A DNA stretch of 64,000 bases from Caenorhabditis remanei (taxonomy: Eukaryota > Nematoda > Chromadorea > Rhabditida > Rhabditidae), in NCBI RefSeq assembly GCF_010183535.1, contig NC_071331.1:13516001-13580000 (forward strand). The letters run 5' to 3'. Each line of letters opens with the position of its first letter. Positions within the stretch are counted from its first letter, which is position 1. Below the pieces are notes generated by a model that did not search any database, was not told where the DNA came from, and saw only the letters and a program-made list of their open reading frames with translations. A program made the translations under genes and the position numbers. This document shows, piece by piece, positions 1 through 14,800 of this stretch.

Positions 1-3000
1 GATGATTGCTCGGAGGAGTTTCTATGGAAAGGTCGAAAAAAGTTCGCGAACTGATCGTTAGAGGTACACAGTTGTTCGGGTAGCTACTGCAAAACTGTTT
101 GATAGAAGCCTGAACTAGAACGAAAAGCATTGTACCTGTGAATTCCATCTATTGAATGTGATTTCAGAAAAGAAACGAAAAAATATTCTGGGTATGGTCT
201 CGTTATCAGCTGGGTTTGTAGTGTCGTTTCGAATGCAAAGAAAACCGAAAAACACGGGAATTGAAAACGAAAAAACCAAAATAATATGAGGATATGAACA
301 CACGACATCTGACAACTGACTAACTCGTTTTTCTTCGTTTCAGACCCGTTTCTTAGGCAACCATCTATATTTCTTTCAATTCTGATTCCCATTGAACTGT
401 TCAGAAGCGGGTGTAGGAAAGCACAAAAGGATTGTGAACTTAGGTGTATCAATTACATTATTCACACATTCTCTAGATCTCTACAAGTTCTGCCCTTATA
501 TTTCCTCTCGAGATTTCATGAAATGTCTTCCAGACTCGCATTAATTATTTAGTTCGAATGATCTTTTGAATTGTAAATTAGATTTTACATGATTTTGAGG
601 AAAGAATACAGAAAAAGTTTGACCTTCCGGTGCTCATTATAATATCCCTTTTCTAATCTGAAAATATATCTCGGATAGAAAAACGTCCATGAAGGGAAGC
701 GCACTCTGAGTGGAATCGGAAATGAGAAAAAAGTATATCTGGTGTGAAAAACTGAGAAGAGGAGATTCCGATTACACTAATGCATATGTATGAAATTGTA
801 AATGCATATAGAAGGAGAAAGCGAACAAGAAAATAAGTAAGCTATCTTGACAAGATTATCATTTTATCATCCAGAAGAAGACCATCTAGGACACTGGATT
901 AGAGGGAAGTCTTTTGAATTGAAGAAAAATAGAGCAAAATCTCCAAAGCTCAGCGATTTTTGTGGCCAGGAGGCCGGAAAAATGAGCGGAAACGGGGAGA
1001 AAAAGAGACAAGAACCTATTGACATGCCATGTACTCAAAACTGCCAAAAGCATAGGTAAAATTGAATAGGAGCACATGCGGATATTTGAATTTCGCGCCT
1101 TTTTGAGGACACTGAAGATGCTTAGGACTTTCAAAAAATGAGTAAAAAGAGAGGAAAAGTTTTCTCTTTTTTGGGTGGCACTTCTCCTTTTTCTCTCATC
1201 CCATTCGTCATCACTACTGGATTATATATTCAAAGAGAAAATGGAAAACAGTACGAAGAGCAGAGAGAAATAGAGATAAAAAAGAAGTTTTTTGGGACAG
1301 AGTGAGAGAGAGAGGAAGACGCATTTTTGAACAGTTTTCCTTTTTCAGACTTTTTTGAAATGAGGAGAGAAAAATATGAAAGTTTTTTGGAAGGAACCTT
1401 CCTTTTTTATCGAGAAAATAATGATGACGTCGTTTGGAAACTTCTTCGGAATTTCTCTTGAATGGGCATACTAAATGGGAGAGACACTAAAGGGATATAC
1501 TGTTTCAAAAAAGATGTTTCTGAAACGGAAGCGTTGGGAATAACTTCGAGTGAGTAAGGCAAGAAACTATAAATGAGTGAAAAAAGAAAAGTCGTAACAA
1601 TGAAAATTACTCCATCGCAGATAAAGTTTTAGTCTTTATGCTCATCTCGTAATCAGGGCGTAATTGTCTTGCTTATGATCCAAAAATATTGAATTAATGG
1701 CCATCCGATAGATGAAACCGATAATGAAGTACTCATGAACTAAAAACTCTAGAAGTGATCTACTTAAAGTTCAGAAACCCGAAGTGAATCAAAAATAATA
1801 AGAGTGAGAGAGAAAGTGGGAAGTGAAAGTGTGTGGAAGCATGGATTGGAAAGAAGGGGCAGGAAACATGCGGGAAAGGAATCGAATGTGCATAATGGGT
1901 TCTCGTCTTTCTTCTTGTTTGCTCAAAAAGAGTGAGAGAGTGCTCCCGGATGACATCCACGTTGTCTTATAAAAACACTCAATTGATCCTTTTTTGTCAA
2001 TTTGATGTGTCCTTTATGATCTCATTCAGTCAGTCAGTGGAATCCAATTTTTCTGACTTTTGGTGGAATATGAAGAAATTGGACTTCGTACTACACTCAC
2101 AATAGGAATCTTTATCATAATTAATTAATAAATATGAAATACATGAAATTACACGAAGTCTTACAGTATCTTCCTAGAATCATTCAAAAAGTTCAAATCT
2201 TTCTAGAAGAAAAAGCTAACATGTTTGCAAACGAATTTTTCAAACTTCTCGGAATTTCTTTTCATAAAAAGTCTTGGAATTTAGTGTGGAAACTCCAGAA
2301 AAAAGTCGATTCCCATTCTGTTGCTAGGGCATGAATTTTTTATGACTGTTCGGTTCATTTCTGAATAATTCCCGAAAAATACCTATGTCTCTTTCACTCA
2401 ATTTCCCACCTATTTCTCAATTCTGGAAAATGGAAGAAAATCGGGAAAAAACAAGGAGCACAAGTGGCTGAATGTGGAAAGTAGGCGGAAGAAGCTGAGA
2501 AAAAAGGAACGACGAGGTTTCTCGTTTTTCTTTTTTCTTCTTCATCTTCCTACCCTCTATTTTACTTTTCGGGAGGAGCACGATGGAGAAAAAAGTGTGA
2601 AAAACAACAAATCCGTTTTCTTTTTCTGACAATTTGTTTCCTCTTACATCAGAAAAATAATAATTGGTAGCTGGAGTGTGGTTTGGGAAGAAAATCGAGA
2701 AGGGTACTGTAGTAGAGTGAGTGCAGAATTGAGAACATTTAGAGCAAGGACTCGTTTAGCTATCAATTCCAAGTGAATAAAGTATTATGAATCATCTTTA
2801 CGAGAACATTGCCTTTGAGAGGTGTAAGAAGTTAAGTATTTCTTCGAGAGTCCATTAGTTTTGGTCATTTATAATCCCCTTGATAAAAGCGAGTAACAGT
2901 AATAATCTGAAAGTACAAGTTCAATGTGATCAAGCTCAGGTCATGATGGGTCTCTTATGGGAAATCTCAGCACAGAAACGCCAACACATCCATATTCTAG

Positions 3001-6000
3001 ATATTCCTCTCCTTCAAATCCATCAGAGGAACGTGGTCGGTGAATGGATATAACTACTAGTATTCAGCATGTCTTTTGCTTCTTTTCGTGTGCTCATTCA
3101 CGTCACCAAAAACTTAAAAGTGTCAGAGATTACGGAAAATTGAGAGGATTTTCCAGAGAAACGGAGAAAAGACGAACAAGTGTTCATGAAAAACGGCGGT
3201 CACTCTGATATCTTCAGGAGGGGAAGATGGAGACCAGACATCTAGAATGACGTATTGGAAATGGTCTTCTTGGGGGAAATAGATGTCTAACAGGTACCTA
3301 ATTTTAATTTATGGAAATTGATGGGTTTTTTAAATTTCCATACAGCGCAGGTTCAAACAGAAAATCGAAGCGAGAAAGAAATTTTCATCTTGAAAACATT
3401 GAACTCATCGAGAAAGATGCAAGTGAAACAACTATTGGATGCAACTTATTCACAAGAAAAGAGAATGTCTAGATTTACCCTCTTCCTGTATTCTAAAAAA
3501 AGGAGAAAGGAAGGTGATTGATTTCTTGAGCTCAACTGATAACTTAAAAGCAAAATAATAACAACTTATAAATAAGAAAAGCACGTGAAAGAGACGCAGT
3601 GTAGACAAAACACACGTCTTCTGAAGGCCTGCTTTTTCTCCCGCTAAGCATTTTGAGCACTTGTCTATTTCTCTGTTACTCTCTTGCTCTCTTGCATATT
3701 TATATCGGAGGCAATGAATGAATTGCAAAATGAGAAGGAGGAAAAGACCCTTCCTTGGACAGAGAGTGACCACAGCATGCCATTCTGATTGGCATGGTCA
3801 TTGGGGAGACGGGGGAAATTTGCATTTGTTGAGGTGTGCTTCTTGTTGTTTTTGTCACATCGAATAACAATGAAACAATCTGTTTAAGGTAATTACAGTA
3901 GACTCCAGGGTTCATACATGATTATTTTACACAGATATACTTCCAACCTGAAACAAAATTATTCAACTTGAAAAAACGAAAATAGGGATCAATGAAGTGC
4001 CATTCCAGTCTACGAATCTTTGCGACAGGACCAACCATGTTAGGCTTGCTAATAGAGTCCGTTCCATCTGTCTCACTTTTACTTTCAAAAGATTGTGATC
4101 TCGATCAAGAATGTGGAGTTTGTGATTAATTATCAGATCGCTCAAATGAGTGGGTGCTCACACTGCAAAATAGGTTGACCTAAATTAAAACAATGGAAGA
4201 AGTAATATCTGAGTTTCGATTCCAACATGAACACCTCTCTCTCTCTCATTGAATAAGAGCATGATATCTCACAGATCTCATTAGTGAAGTTGTTTTTTTT
4301 TGTTTTCATGACAAAATATTCCAATGAATCATGACGGTATTTTACATCTTGTATTGATATATCTTGATTTTTTCGCATCACGCACTGCAATTGTTGCCGA
4401 GTGTGCCACTGTGCAACTTTTCAGCAATACTTGAAGTAAAAAGTTCCAGTGGATCTTACTGTTGTCTAATCTTTCCGTCTTCCCGCATATTTTATGTACT
4501 CTAATTACAAAAAGAAGTGATAAATTGACGAGAAGTGAGACTCTTTTCTCACTATCAATTGTCAGTGTGTGTGGGATACATTTGTCATAAAATGACACGC
4601 TCTTGAAAGTCAATGGATTCTTTCTCCGATAGCATTGACAGCTGACCTTTCTCTTTTTCTCTCATCACCTCTCTGACATCTGATCCGCCAACTCTGATCC
4701 AATGCCGAGAGTCGCTGACTTCTTTTCATGTACACTAATCAATTTTCCTACGAGTGGATCAAAGTATCGCGGAATTTTGATGGGAAGTTTTATTTCTATT
4801 TGACTTTTCTGAAGTTTAAAAAAATAAGGTGGTTTCTATTTGAATGAAAAATTTTAAGAATCCCTGAACCAATCCGAAGTGTTCTGTAATACTAGTCAAA
4901 CTGTAAACCTCAATAGAGCTGCGTGTTGCTCAACCTATCTTTGTCTTTTTTGATAGCATCCGATCCTAGCAGAAATAGATGTGACGCACAGAATGCTTTC
5001 CTTTGAGAAGTTCTTCGTAGAATCGAAGTTTTATGACCTTCTTCTAGAAATGATGTCCCTGAGTGATACCGCGAGCAATTAAGTTTCATTTTGTCTTCAG
5101 AGAAGATAGGATACTTCAGCAATAAAAAATCCTATTCGATTCAATGAGAGCAACAATTGAAAGTGTACTTTGCTGACGTTTCCCGCCGATTTGAAATCCT
5201 CATTTATGTAGTTATGGAAAATGAACTTCCTGTTTGAATATGATTAATTTTATGAGAGAAAGTTCAACTAAAACAGATCGAACGCTTGCGTAATCCAGTC
5301 TGAAAAACCACTTTACAAATCCAACAGATCAGACCCATTTCTTCCAAATCTCTTTTTTTTTTCAAAAACCATCACCGCTGAGAACAATGGACCAACCAGG
5401 ATATCAATCGATGTAACCTTTTTCAGTATTTCAAATATTTTTTTCGGGAATGAATTTGACTCACACGCCCGCTTTTCACAATATCATGCTGATAGATATT
5501 CCCACGGAAAGAATTTTTCATTTTTGTTTTTCCAGAACTTGGTTTTGGTTCTGACTTTCAGAATTTTCTTTTATTTATTCTCATTGCACGCAAGAATGAA
5601 ATCAAATCGTAGTTTTGTCTCCAGCATCTCTTACTTCTCTCTCTTTTTTGCAATTTGAGTTGCGATAATTGTCTAGAAATTGGAGAATATGACGTGGAAA
5701 AATGAGAAGAAAAATTAAGGAGATACGAAGAGTCTCTTGACAGAAAAAAAGAGTTGGATCTAATGAAGGTACTGCTTTTCCATTTTTCTAGTTATTCGTT
5801 TGTTTTTAAGATTTTTATGCGGTCTTGATGGAGCACAAAAACGTTGAGTCGTCGCACTATTTATTCAAAAGACACTGTTTCAAGTTTCGAAGCTCAAAAC
5901 CCAATTATTATTATTCCTATTACTCAACAACCATGAAGTACAAATACATGTGTACGCTGAACTTGATCTACTCAAGGACACCAATCTGCAAATCTAGAAG

Positions 6001-9000
6001 TAGTATGCTAATTCAAAGGTCTAGACTCTCGTTAACTTATATATTTGCAAAAAAGGAAGTAAACGGAAGACTGTCATTGACACTTGGAAAAGAACAGACA
6101 AAAATAGCGTCTAGAGTCGTTTTGGTAATTCAAAAACAAGGATAGAAATCTCCGAAAAAAGTTATTTTCGGACAGCTCTTGGAGCTGTTCCATTAAATAA
6201 AACAACCTGAAACATCTACTAAAATGACTCATTTTCTCTTTCTCTCTCTTTTGTATCCCATTTTATATTTTTCTTTTCACCCCGTGATCTATTTTCTCAC
6301 CCTCTACTATTGAGTAAGTTGCACTCTTTCTTTAAATTATTGGTCTTCTTCTCCTACTGCAGACTGCACATAATTGTTCTTCTCTTACTCCGTCTTCAAA
6401 TTATCCTTCTGTCTGAACCTTCAATTCATGATTCTGATGTTAGATGAATCCTTTGTTGATCAATGTCTTTCCCCTTATTAAGTTCCGGCTCAATAGAGCA
6501 CTTTCAGCCATCATCATCTATCAAAAAAGGGTTTATAAGAAATAAAGTAGCAAAACGTCAACTACCTCTTCTCCGAAACGACTTGTTTCCGTAAGATGTC
6601 CGAGATTCTGAGACTCCGTGAGCCACGAGCTCTGAGCCCCGGAATTCGGCGGACATATGATGATGATTTCTCAGAAAAGGTCCCCGATTCTTTTTGTTTG
6701 ATGGTCTAGACTCAAAAGTTAGACTATTTGGCTAAACTTCTTAAGGTGGGAAAGCGCATTATGATCTCATTTCCCAGTTCGTTTCCTCTATCTAAATATT
6801 TTTCGAACAAAGATCGAATGGAGAACATTTAAATCATACGTAACTGCGATGTATGTTGCAATATCCTTATGAATAATCTCAATATCCATTCAAACTGATT
6901 CATCCAAACACACTTTGAGTGGGATACAGGAAATATGTCTATGTGTCTCTTTTTCGAATATGAACACGTATTTGTTCAACCCTCTCTCTCTTCCTTCTAA
7001 GCCCCCAAAATCCTATGAAAAGTGTAAACAAAACAGAAAAGTACTAGCACAATGTTGATGTCTGAAACTGATGAGAAATCTTCTCTTCGAAATAGAAATT
7101 TCGAATTCATTGAATCCAGATGAGACCTCCCATAGCTCCACTCATTTCAATGCTTTTTCTTTTTATTCTCCATTTTCCCTCTTTTATTCTTCAGCCCGAT
7201 TGTTGCCACGTCACTGCGTTGGAGGTTTTTGATGAAATAAATGGAGGCGGCTTCTGGAAGACAATGAAACAATTGTAGAGGGGGCTTTCTTGATTGATTT
7301 GCGAACCAAAAGAGCAAAACATTTATATTTTTCAGTCTATGTTTAGAAGGAACTATTTCTGTGGAAGGTGCGTACTGAATTTTCTCGTTTCCGGTTTGGT
7401 CTAACTATTTTGGACACGATTTTCACCTGCACATGCTATATTATTTAATTCTTAAGTTCGTACAAGTGATCCAAGTTCAAGTAGGTTTAAAGTTTAATTT
7501 TTGAGTTTGTAGATACATAGCTGTGAATAGCTGCGCTCCATCGTAATCTAAAATGTAGAGGAATTTCGGTAGGGCGCATTTGTGAAAAGTCCACTGAGCT
7601 AACACTTTTAACATTTCCTATTCTATCTATTGAACCTACATCTATAAAAATAACTTCAGAACCACCTGGCCTTGTGCAAAAATTGTAAGATGAGGGTTTA
7701 TACATAGTTTCCAAACGTTTCTCTCCCATTTTTCTTCTTTTCACGTAATAATATTCCCGCTAAAGTTGCGTATGTAAAAAATCACAACCTTTGATTTCCA
7801 ACTGATTACCTTTAAAGTACCAAAATCTCATTACAGAAAGAAACATTTATGAATGGCACTTACGAATATTCGACCACTTTCATGTCCATTTTCATCAAGT
7901 TCTGAGCAATAGAACAAGTTCTTTTTTTCCTTTTTTCCCCATAATCATTTGATGATTGAACTTTCGTCCTTTCCCAAAACGCACTTCTCACCAAACTCTT
8001 TCTTATTTTTGATCACTTTCTTTTCTCACTTTTGGTCTTCCTTTATTTTTCTGTTCGTTTCATTCAATTGCTTCTTCAATTTTTCAAAAAGATTTCCGAA
8101 AGAAAAGTCGAAGTTTTGAAAAAAGTGCAATTATTTTTTCCGAAAATCTAGATCGAGGGTAATTCTTTTGTTTCCAAAACTTTACTTTTTGTTTATTTTC
8201 TTTGTTTTAGAAGGTCTGAGTTCTTGTGATTTTTCGAACTGGTGGAGAGAAAAGTAGATTTGGGAAAATAGCTACAGTATCTAGCACGTAGGCTTTTTGA
8301 GAACCGAAACAACAAAATATTTCGTTATTCACCTCATTTTCAACAAGAAATCCCAGTAGCAGTTTGACAGAACGAACACCTGAATATAAATCTAGGTGAC
8401 TCCCAATTTATTTTTAAACAACTTTTTGTTATTTTACTCACACTAAATCTCTACTTCAGCTCATCCTTCAACTTCTTGACACCCAAACTTTTTCCATAAT
8501 TGAATCGTGTCACCATTTTCTGAAATTCGATATTGTTTTGAAACAGTAAAATCATTTTCATCAAATGTTCAGTTCCATTTCTTGTTGTTTTCCCCAAAAA
8601 CCGCCCACTTTGAGACCTGAAGGCTACTCGAAGTATCTATTTCCATTCTCTTTTTATCTCCTTTTTCCTTCTTTTTTATTTCTATGACACCATACTTCTC
8701 CTTCGTTTTTTCCTCCTCCATTTCTTTCATTTGTTCATCCGATATCTGCAAAAAAGGGAAGTCCCAGGAGTCTATCATTTTCTCGGAAAGACGAAAAAGT
8801 GTGTTTTGGAAATTGCTGGAACCACGTAGAACCTTTGTGTCAAACTAGACAAAAACACATAAAAACAATGGATTTTTGTGTTGAAAAGTTTTAAGAAAAA
8901 AGAAAAAAGGGCTCTCGATGCCTTCTCAAGTTTCAAGTGACATTTGGAGAGGATGCTTGTCAGTCACAATGTCAATCTTCTGAGATTTTTATGAGCCAAG

Positions 9001-9410
9001 ACTTCTTCTTTGAGACTCTTGAATCCACCCATTTTTTGTAATAAGTCAGTAGAAAGAGCAAGGATATCAGGTAACTCCGCTAACTTTTTGTACTTGACTC
9101 ATCGGAAGTTTCTCAGAGAGAAGGCTGTTAGGTGTCATCAAAGCACGTGGCTTCTCGGAAAATTATCCCTCAGACAGACTCGTTTGGAACTTCCGTTTCT
9201 TATTAAGTACTAAACGAAGTCATATCCGAAATGGACTAACTCATGCAAATCGTTTTGTTTATCTGGATTAATCAACCTCATCCCTGAAATCTTTATTATC
9301 AAAAGCCACTTCAGAGGCCTACGTGTCAATTGTTTTTCTCCTTTCATCTTTTATCCAACAGGAAGAAGTTGCACTACACAGTAATCCTATTTTGTGTGTG
9401 TTTTTTCTAG
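1..9410. other. Gene-poor region, no confident gene
   Basis: About 9.4 kb in which I could not assemble a gene on either strand. Open frames are short, A/T-rich and lack family motifs or consistent splice pairs. A few GC-richer exon-like islands exist (see 6597). On the minus strand about 8578-8747 reads as an acidic, Glu/Lys-rich open exon behind a good TTTTTTGCAG acceptor, but no partner exon was found. The stretch may be intergenic or a large intron of a gene whose body lies outside the window. Confidence 0.5.
6597..6680 (+). CDS. Candidate isolated 5' coding exon
   Basis: An ATG in good nematode context opens a 28-codon stretch beginning MSEILRLREPRALSPGIRR and ending in an acidic YDDDFSEK. 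It is GC-richer and more codon-like than its surroundings. The frame stays open to a stop about 10 codons further on. There is no strong GTAAG-type donor at its end (GTCCCC, or GTTTGA a little later), so the exon boundary is unclear. It could be an alternative first exon of a + strand gene together with the islands at 9411 and 11713, or chance. No family recognised. Confidence 0.2.
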
Positions 9411-9484
9411 TCTCTTCGAAACTTCATCGAGCATCCTCAATTGTAGGGCAAAGACTAAAGTCGGAGAAGGCGGAGCTTGTCTTC
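9411..9484 (+). CDS. Candidate internal coding exon
   Basis: A 74-nt block lies between a strong acceptor (polypyrimidine then CTAG) and a strong donor (GTAAGC). One frame reads SSKLHRASSIVGQRL followed by KSEKAELVF and ends in phase 0; another frame is also open, so the coding frame is not certain. In the first frame it joins in phase to the exon-like block at 11713-11826. No domain recognised. Confidence 0.25.
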
Positions 9485-11712
9485 GTAAGCGCGTGAAAAC
9501 ACAACACACGATTCCGTGATATTGTTATCTGAGTTAGAGCCACAAATATATTATATCAAACCATTTTTCCCTCGCATTTTCTCATTTATTTTTATGGGAG
9601 AGCAACGCTCGTAAAATCTGTGTGGACATCCTTTTATAATTGGATTATAGTCAGATTTCATAGCATCACGCAGCGGAATTGATCTATATTTTGTTGAGAA
9701 ACTCAACCTAGATGCAGAATAGAATCCACCTACTTTGATGTATCAAACCTCTTGAAATTATGTTGACAAAAACAAACTGAATCATCTTCCGAAGAGAAAC
9801 CTAAGAATAAATTTCAAAAATACGTACCCGGTGCTCTCTACAAACTTGTTGTCTATACTAATTTCTGGTCCCTTACTCGTTTTTCCTCTTTTTAAAATGT
9901 TCCCTCATTTTAATTTAGAAGGATTACTCTAGTGAACCAATCGGAAATCACAGGAGACCACTCTTCTGAAAAAACATTCATTTCTGGAAATCATTTTCTG
10001 CAAGTGAAAAACAGAAAGCAATGTCTGAAAATGATTCAGAATGAGATGCAATTCCTGGATACTCGATGTCCATCAAAGCACTACAAGTATATTTTCCCGG
10101 CATTCAGAGGTCATTTTTGGTACCTGTTTATAGATAGAGTACCTCTGAACGTGAATGATTTCTATTAGGATAATAAGTTGTCTTCACAAATATTATTATG
10201 TCACTTCACACTTTTCTCTCAACTAGACTTGATGCAAAAGTCCCCTTCTTTCTTTCGAAATTAGATTGAGTTATAATTGATTTTGTTAGTTTGTCTCTTT
10301 GAAAATTGAATAATCTTAAAGAGAAGGTAGCAACTAAATTTGGGGAACACTGACCGTTTCCATCAGAGTATTTTTATTTGTTTCTGCTGGAAATCAATAA
10401 CAAACGTTCTGGGCTGAAAACTTTTGATGTGTAAGCAAAGTTTCCATCTTGCTTTAGGTGAGTTAGTCGGTGGTAAGAATACTGCTGTTTCCAAATGCCG
10501 GGTTACTGTAGCACTGTAAGTACGCATAAATATGCCATCACGGAAGAACACATACTTTTTTCGAACTGTTTTCGGTTTCTTCTGGGTCAATTTTTGTCTC
10601 ACTCACCGCTGTTGTGGTCATTCCGTAGAATTCCCATTACATCTTCTTTTCTTTTTTCTTCCCATTGGTCACTCTCACTTTCCTATTTTCTATCCCACCA
10701 ACATAAATGATTTTCATTGTTTCGGAGCTTAAGTGTGGAGATTTTAACGAGTGGTGCTCGTCTCAAAGCGATGTGAACCCAGTAATCACATTAGACACAA
10801 ACCAAAATGTTCACCGCCCACCGGAAAACGATGAGTTGTGCTCATTCACACAGCTCCGTCGACTCGTACTGCATCCTGTGGGACTAGGAATAGAGGGACT
10901 CACTTTTTCAATTTATTTGCAGAACTAGAAAATAATAATTTTGCAAAAAACCCAATTATATTTTATGAAAAATAATGTAGAACACTTCAGACTTCTCTAA
11001 TTGAATAAAAGAGCAAAGATCTGAAGGACATTCGAGATGAGTAGTTTTCTGAAAATGTGTCAAAATCTAATTCAAGTATGTTTAGTGAATACTTCCACTT
11101 CCAGTTCTTACATCATGGCCCTTCCTGTTCCTTCACGTTTTCAAAAAAGAAATCTGAAAGTTGCTTTTTTCACTTATTCTGGAACAAAAACATCTGAAAA
11201 AAGTAATCTTCGCTGTAAAAACAAGGACCGAAAGGTGTATTTAGTATGCAAGGCGGCTCCGTCTTCTATCCTTGACTGCATTTCTTCCGTCCCTGTTTCC
11301 TTTATTCCACGAGACATTTCCTATTCATTCAGGAGCTGTCTTTACTATTCTCCTTACGTTTTTTGTCTTCTTCGTGTCTCTTTTAATTCCCTTACGTTTT
11401 CTATCATATCGTCGTTCTCTGTTTTCATCGGGATTTGAAATGAGTCATTTTGGAACAGATGATTTTGAGTCTGTAGTGACTGGACTCGCGCGTAATGGTG
11501 ACATTGATAGCACATGGTAACTTTTCGACTCTAAAAACTCAGATTCTTTACAGTTTTTTAGTAACATTATCTCCTCATCTACACTTTTATCAGAGTCAAA
11601 TGTGTTATCTATCTGTCAGATCTGTCTTCGTTTTACATTTATTCTCTCGAACTTTTCATTCGTCTCTTTCTTTTCTACCTCGGAAAAACACGCAATATTT
11701 TCGGATTTGCAG

Positions 11713-11826
11713 GTAACAACCGATTACAGTTTCCATTTCCAACTCTACTTAGTTCCAAGTCAGTATCAGCAGACAAATTTCAAAGTTACTCAGACAATTG
11801 ACGCCAAAGATGACAATACAGAAGAC
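11713..11826 (+). CDS. Candidate internal coding exon
   Basis: A 114-nt (38-codon) block lies between a TTTGCAG acceptor and a GTAAGT donor, open in phase 0 from VTTDYSFHFQLYLVPS to an acidic AKDDNTED. A downstream block behind another TTTTTCAG (about 12067-12096) stays in phase and ends with a stop after nine codons. Exon-intron structure is better than chance but there is no homology that I recognise, so this remains a candidate only. Confidence 0.25.
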
Positions 11827-14800
11827 GTAAGTTACTTTTCTTTCTTTGTCACCTCTCGAGAAGTTCGAAAATGATAACCTGGAACACGCATGACCTTCAT
11901 GCTCTAACCCCTGTCAGAAAAGACAAATATCTGAAAAGAGCGGAAGAAAAATTCAAACGTTGATCTTTCTGTTTGATTGACATGGAACCGGTGGAACCCC
12001 GTAATCACAATTCGTCATTTTTCTTTTTCTGGAAGAAATATATGTTTGTCTTTTTGATTTTTCAGATTTCTGAGGTTTTGTGCCTATTTTCGTAGCTCAG
12101 TCACTGCAAACAGTTTTCCATTGAAATATAAAAATGTTCCAACTGTCAGACATGCTGTTGATTTTTTGAAAACCGTGATGATATGCAAATCTAATTTTTC
12201 TTCCTCCTTTTCCCCGTTTTATTCCATCAGTTTCATCTTGAAAACCACGTCGTTTCTCTCTCGTTTTCTTCTTTTTTCTCGTTCAAATTCTTATCTAAAA
12301 CACCCATGTATGTACAATGATTTCCTCTGGTTTTCACGATGGCCTCTGCCCTATGAACAATGTGTCAGTTGTTCTTTTTCTACAAGATTTATGCGAGATT
12401 TTTAAATTGGATTCGTACAAACAGGATGTGGGCGTCTAGACAAAATGTCAACTGTCATTTTGAACTCGACATTTTCTAAATTAATTTTTGTACGAAAAAT
12501 ATTATGAAAAGGGATTGAGTTACTATACGAAAGGCATTTGACTATGGACCTTCGTGGCTTTAAGAGATTGAAAATGCATCAGATTCAGCTTAGATTCATT
12601 TTTTCAAGAGAAGAGAACCACATTTCACTATATAGCAAGCGGCCAGAATGTCTCACAGTCAGTTTCTGATTGATTTCATCGTTCGAACACAACATTCAGG
12701 TCTTTGAAACTCTAAATCTACCTGATCCTAACAAAAAGATCGAAAAAAGAGACCAAGTCCACCTCCAATCTAATAGTAAACTTCCTTGGCATTTCCCTCT
12801 CTCCACCCACATTTTCCTATTATTTTCTCTTCATTTCCATGCCTATTCTTGTCTTTTTCTTACTTTTTGAAACACTCCAAATTCACCTTTCTATTCAATT
12901 TCCCTACAAACTTCAACACCGAAAAAGACCTCCTCCGTTTGCTTCATTCAAGAAGATTCAATGCTAATCGAGACTTCTTCTTCTCCATTTTCCACGTTTT
13001 CTCTCCTGAGAAATAATATGTTTACATGAGTTTTTATCAGTTTTTCCGGTTCAATCAGGAAATTCTTCTCATTAAAATTAGGTCACATCTGCCTCCTTAA
13101 AATAGAGATGATCAAAGATCTCGTAATTTCGTACTGAAAATGAATACATGGATTCTGAAATAGACTAGACAACCAGCGGATGAAAATAGAAAATGGACTA
13201 ACGTTTCTGGGTCAAAAAGCCTTCTGAATAACATTCAGAATTATCAGAATTACTCTATTGTAGCCGAGAGAAAACTCAATAAAAGTCTGATTAGTGGATT
13301 CTGTTTATACATCAGACACTTTTCTATCATCATTCGTCTCCTTGTTTTCAAGTGCCGACCGGTGCCATTCGTCTAATTAGTTACCATGACAAATTGATTC
13401 TCCCTTGAGCTATGAAGAGTCAACTCGGTCTTAATACCACTGGAAGCTGATTAATTTTTCATGGCTGTCCTCTTTGCCTACACTTTTTTGCTCAATTCTT
13501 CTTTCCTCCTTTTTTTGAAACCTTATAGGACGCTTTGTCGTAAAATTAAAAATAAAAAAGCGCGAAAATAGAAACGTGCGCTCTCATACATCTACAAAGC
13601 GAAAGAAGGACAATGAAAATAATTCAATGTTTTATTTTTTCAATTTCAATTTCAATTTCCCTCAATTTCTTATCTCGAAACATTGTTCTATTCATCTCGA
13701 TCTTCAACCTTATCGAGGACAACCTTCTCGAGGACACGCCCACATCTGAAAATTTGTTGGATCCCGGATAATCTGGAAGTGACATTCCGGAAAAATAGAG
13801 AAGAAAATGCAGAATCATAGATTAGGAATCAAGAGAGAACACGGGATTTCTCCTGATTTATGAATGAATAACAACTTTCGACTACCAATAGCTTCCTCTA
13901 GTTTTTCGAAGTTTTGAGAGAAAAAAAGATTGAGATATAGATACCGAGAATAAGATGGATGGGCCAGGAAAGTTTCAGTTTCTTGTTCCTCAAAGCTCTT
14001 GTTAAACCTTGACTGATCGTTCTACGAATGACTAATTCAGAGAAACTTGGAAAACGTTGCTCCAGAATTCTGATTTAGAAAGTAAAATATCTGAATGAAT
14101 TAATCGTGTTTTGATTGTTCTTACATCACCTTTTACCAAATCAACAGAATATAAAAGAAGCCTTATTCCGATTCGTTTGCATCATCCGCCTTCATTTTTT
14201 TATTCTCTCTTTTTGTTTTAAATTTAATTTCAACTTGAATCATATCATTTTCATCCTTATAACCGATAGTTGCCAATTCATTAAATTTCTGTTCAGTTAA
14301 ATATTATAGAAATTCTAAATAATTTATAATTCACAAATCTAATATTCTAACGAATTATCTAAGACTTCCTTTTCCTTCTAAGCATAGCACAATAACAGAA
14401 AATAAAAAATAAAAACTTGGACCCTCCTACTCTTCTATTCTTGTCTATCTATATCCATGAGTCAGAAGAATGGAAAGACACAAGATCACTTTTCTTCTTC
14501 ACGTTTCTTTTTCTTTCTTGGCTCCTGACACCATCATCACGTCAATTGAATATGTGTGGATGTCAAAGAAAGAAATACAATTAAATTCCAGATTTTCTTG
14601 GTCCCAGATCCCAGGAGCATTTCATTCTTTCGTACATCTCTTCCTCTTGTTTTCTGAAAAAAGTTCCGTTTCTTTTTTCGGGGCGTCGATTAAGAAAAAG
14701 GGCCCAGACACGTCATTTAGGAGGAGCAAAAGGGTGACTGGAAATGAAATGAATAGGAAATGAATTGAAGAAATAAAAAGAAGCAGAAGAAGATATCTAC

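Noticed and set aside
11037..11438. 133-codon open frame on the plus strand
   Set aside because: Hydrophobic, Ser/Phe-rich composition from a pyrimidine-rich tract; no splice logic or motif.
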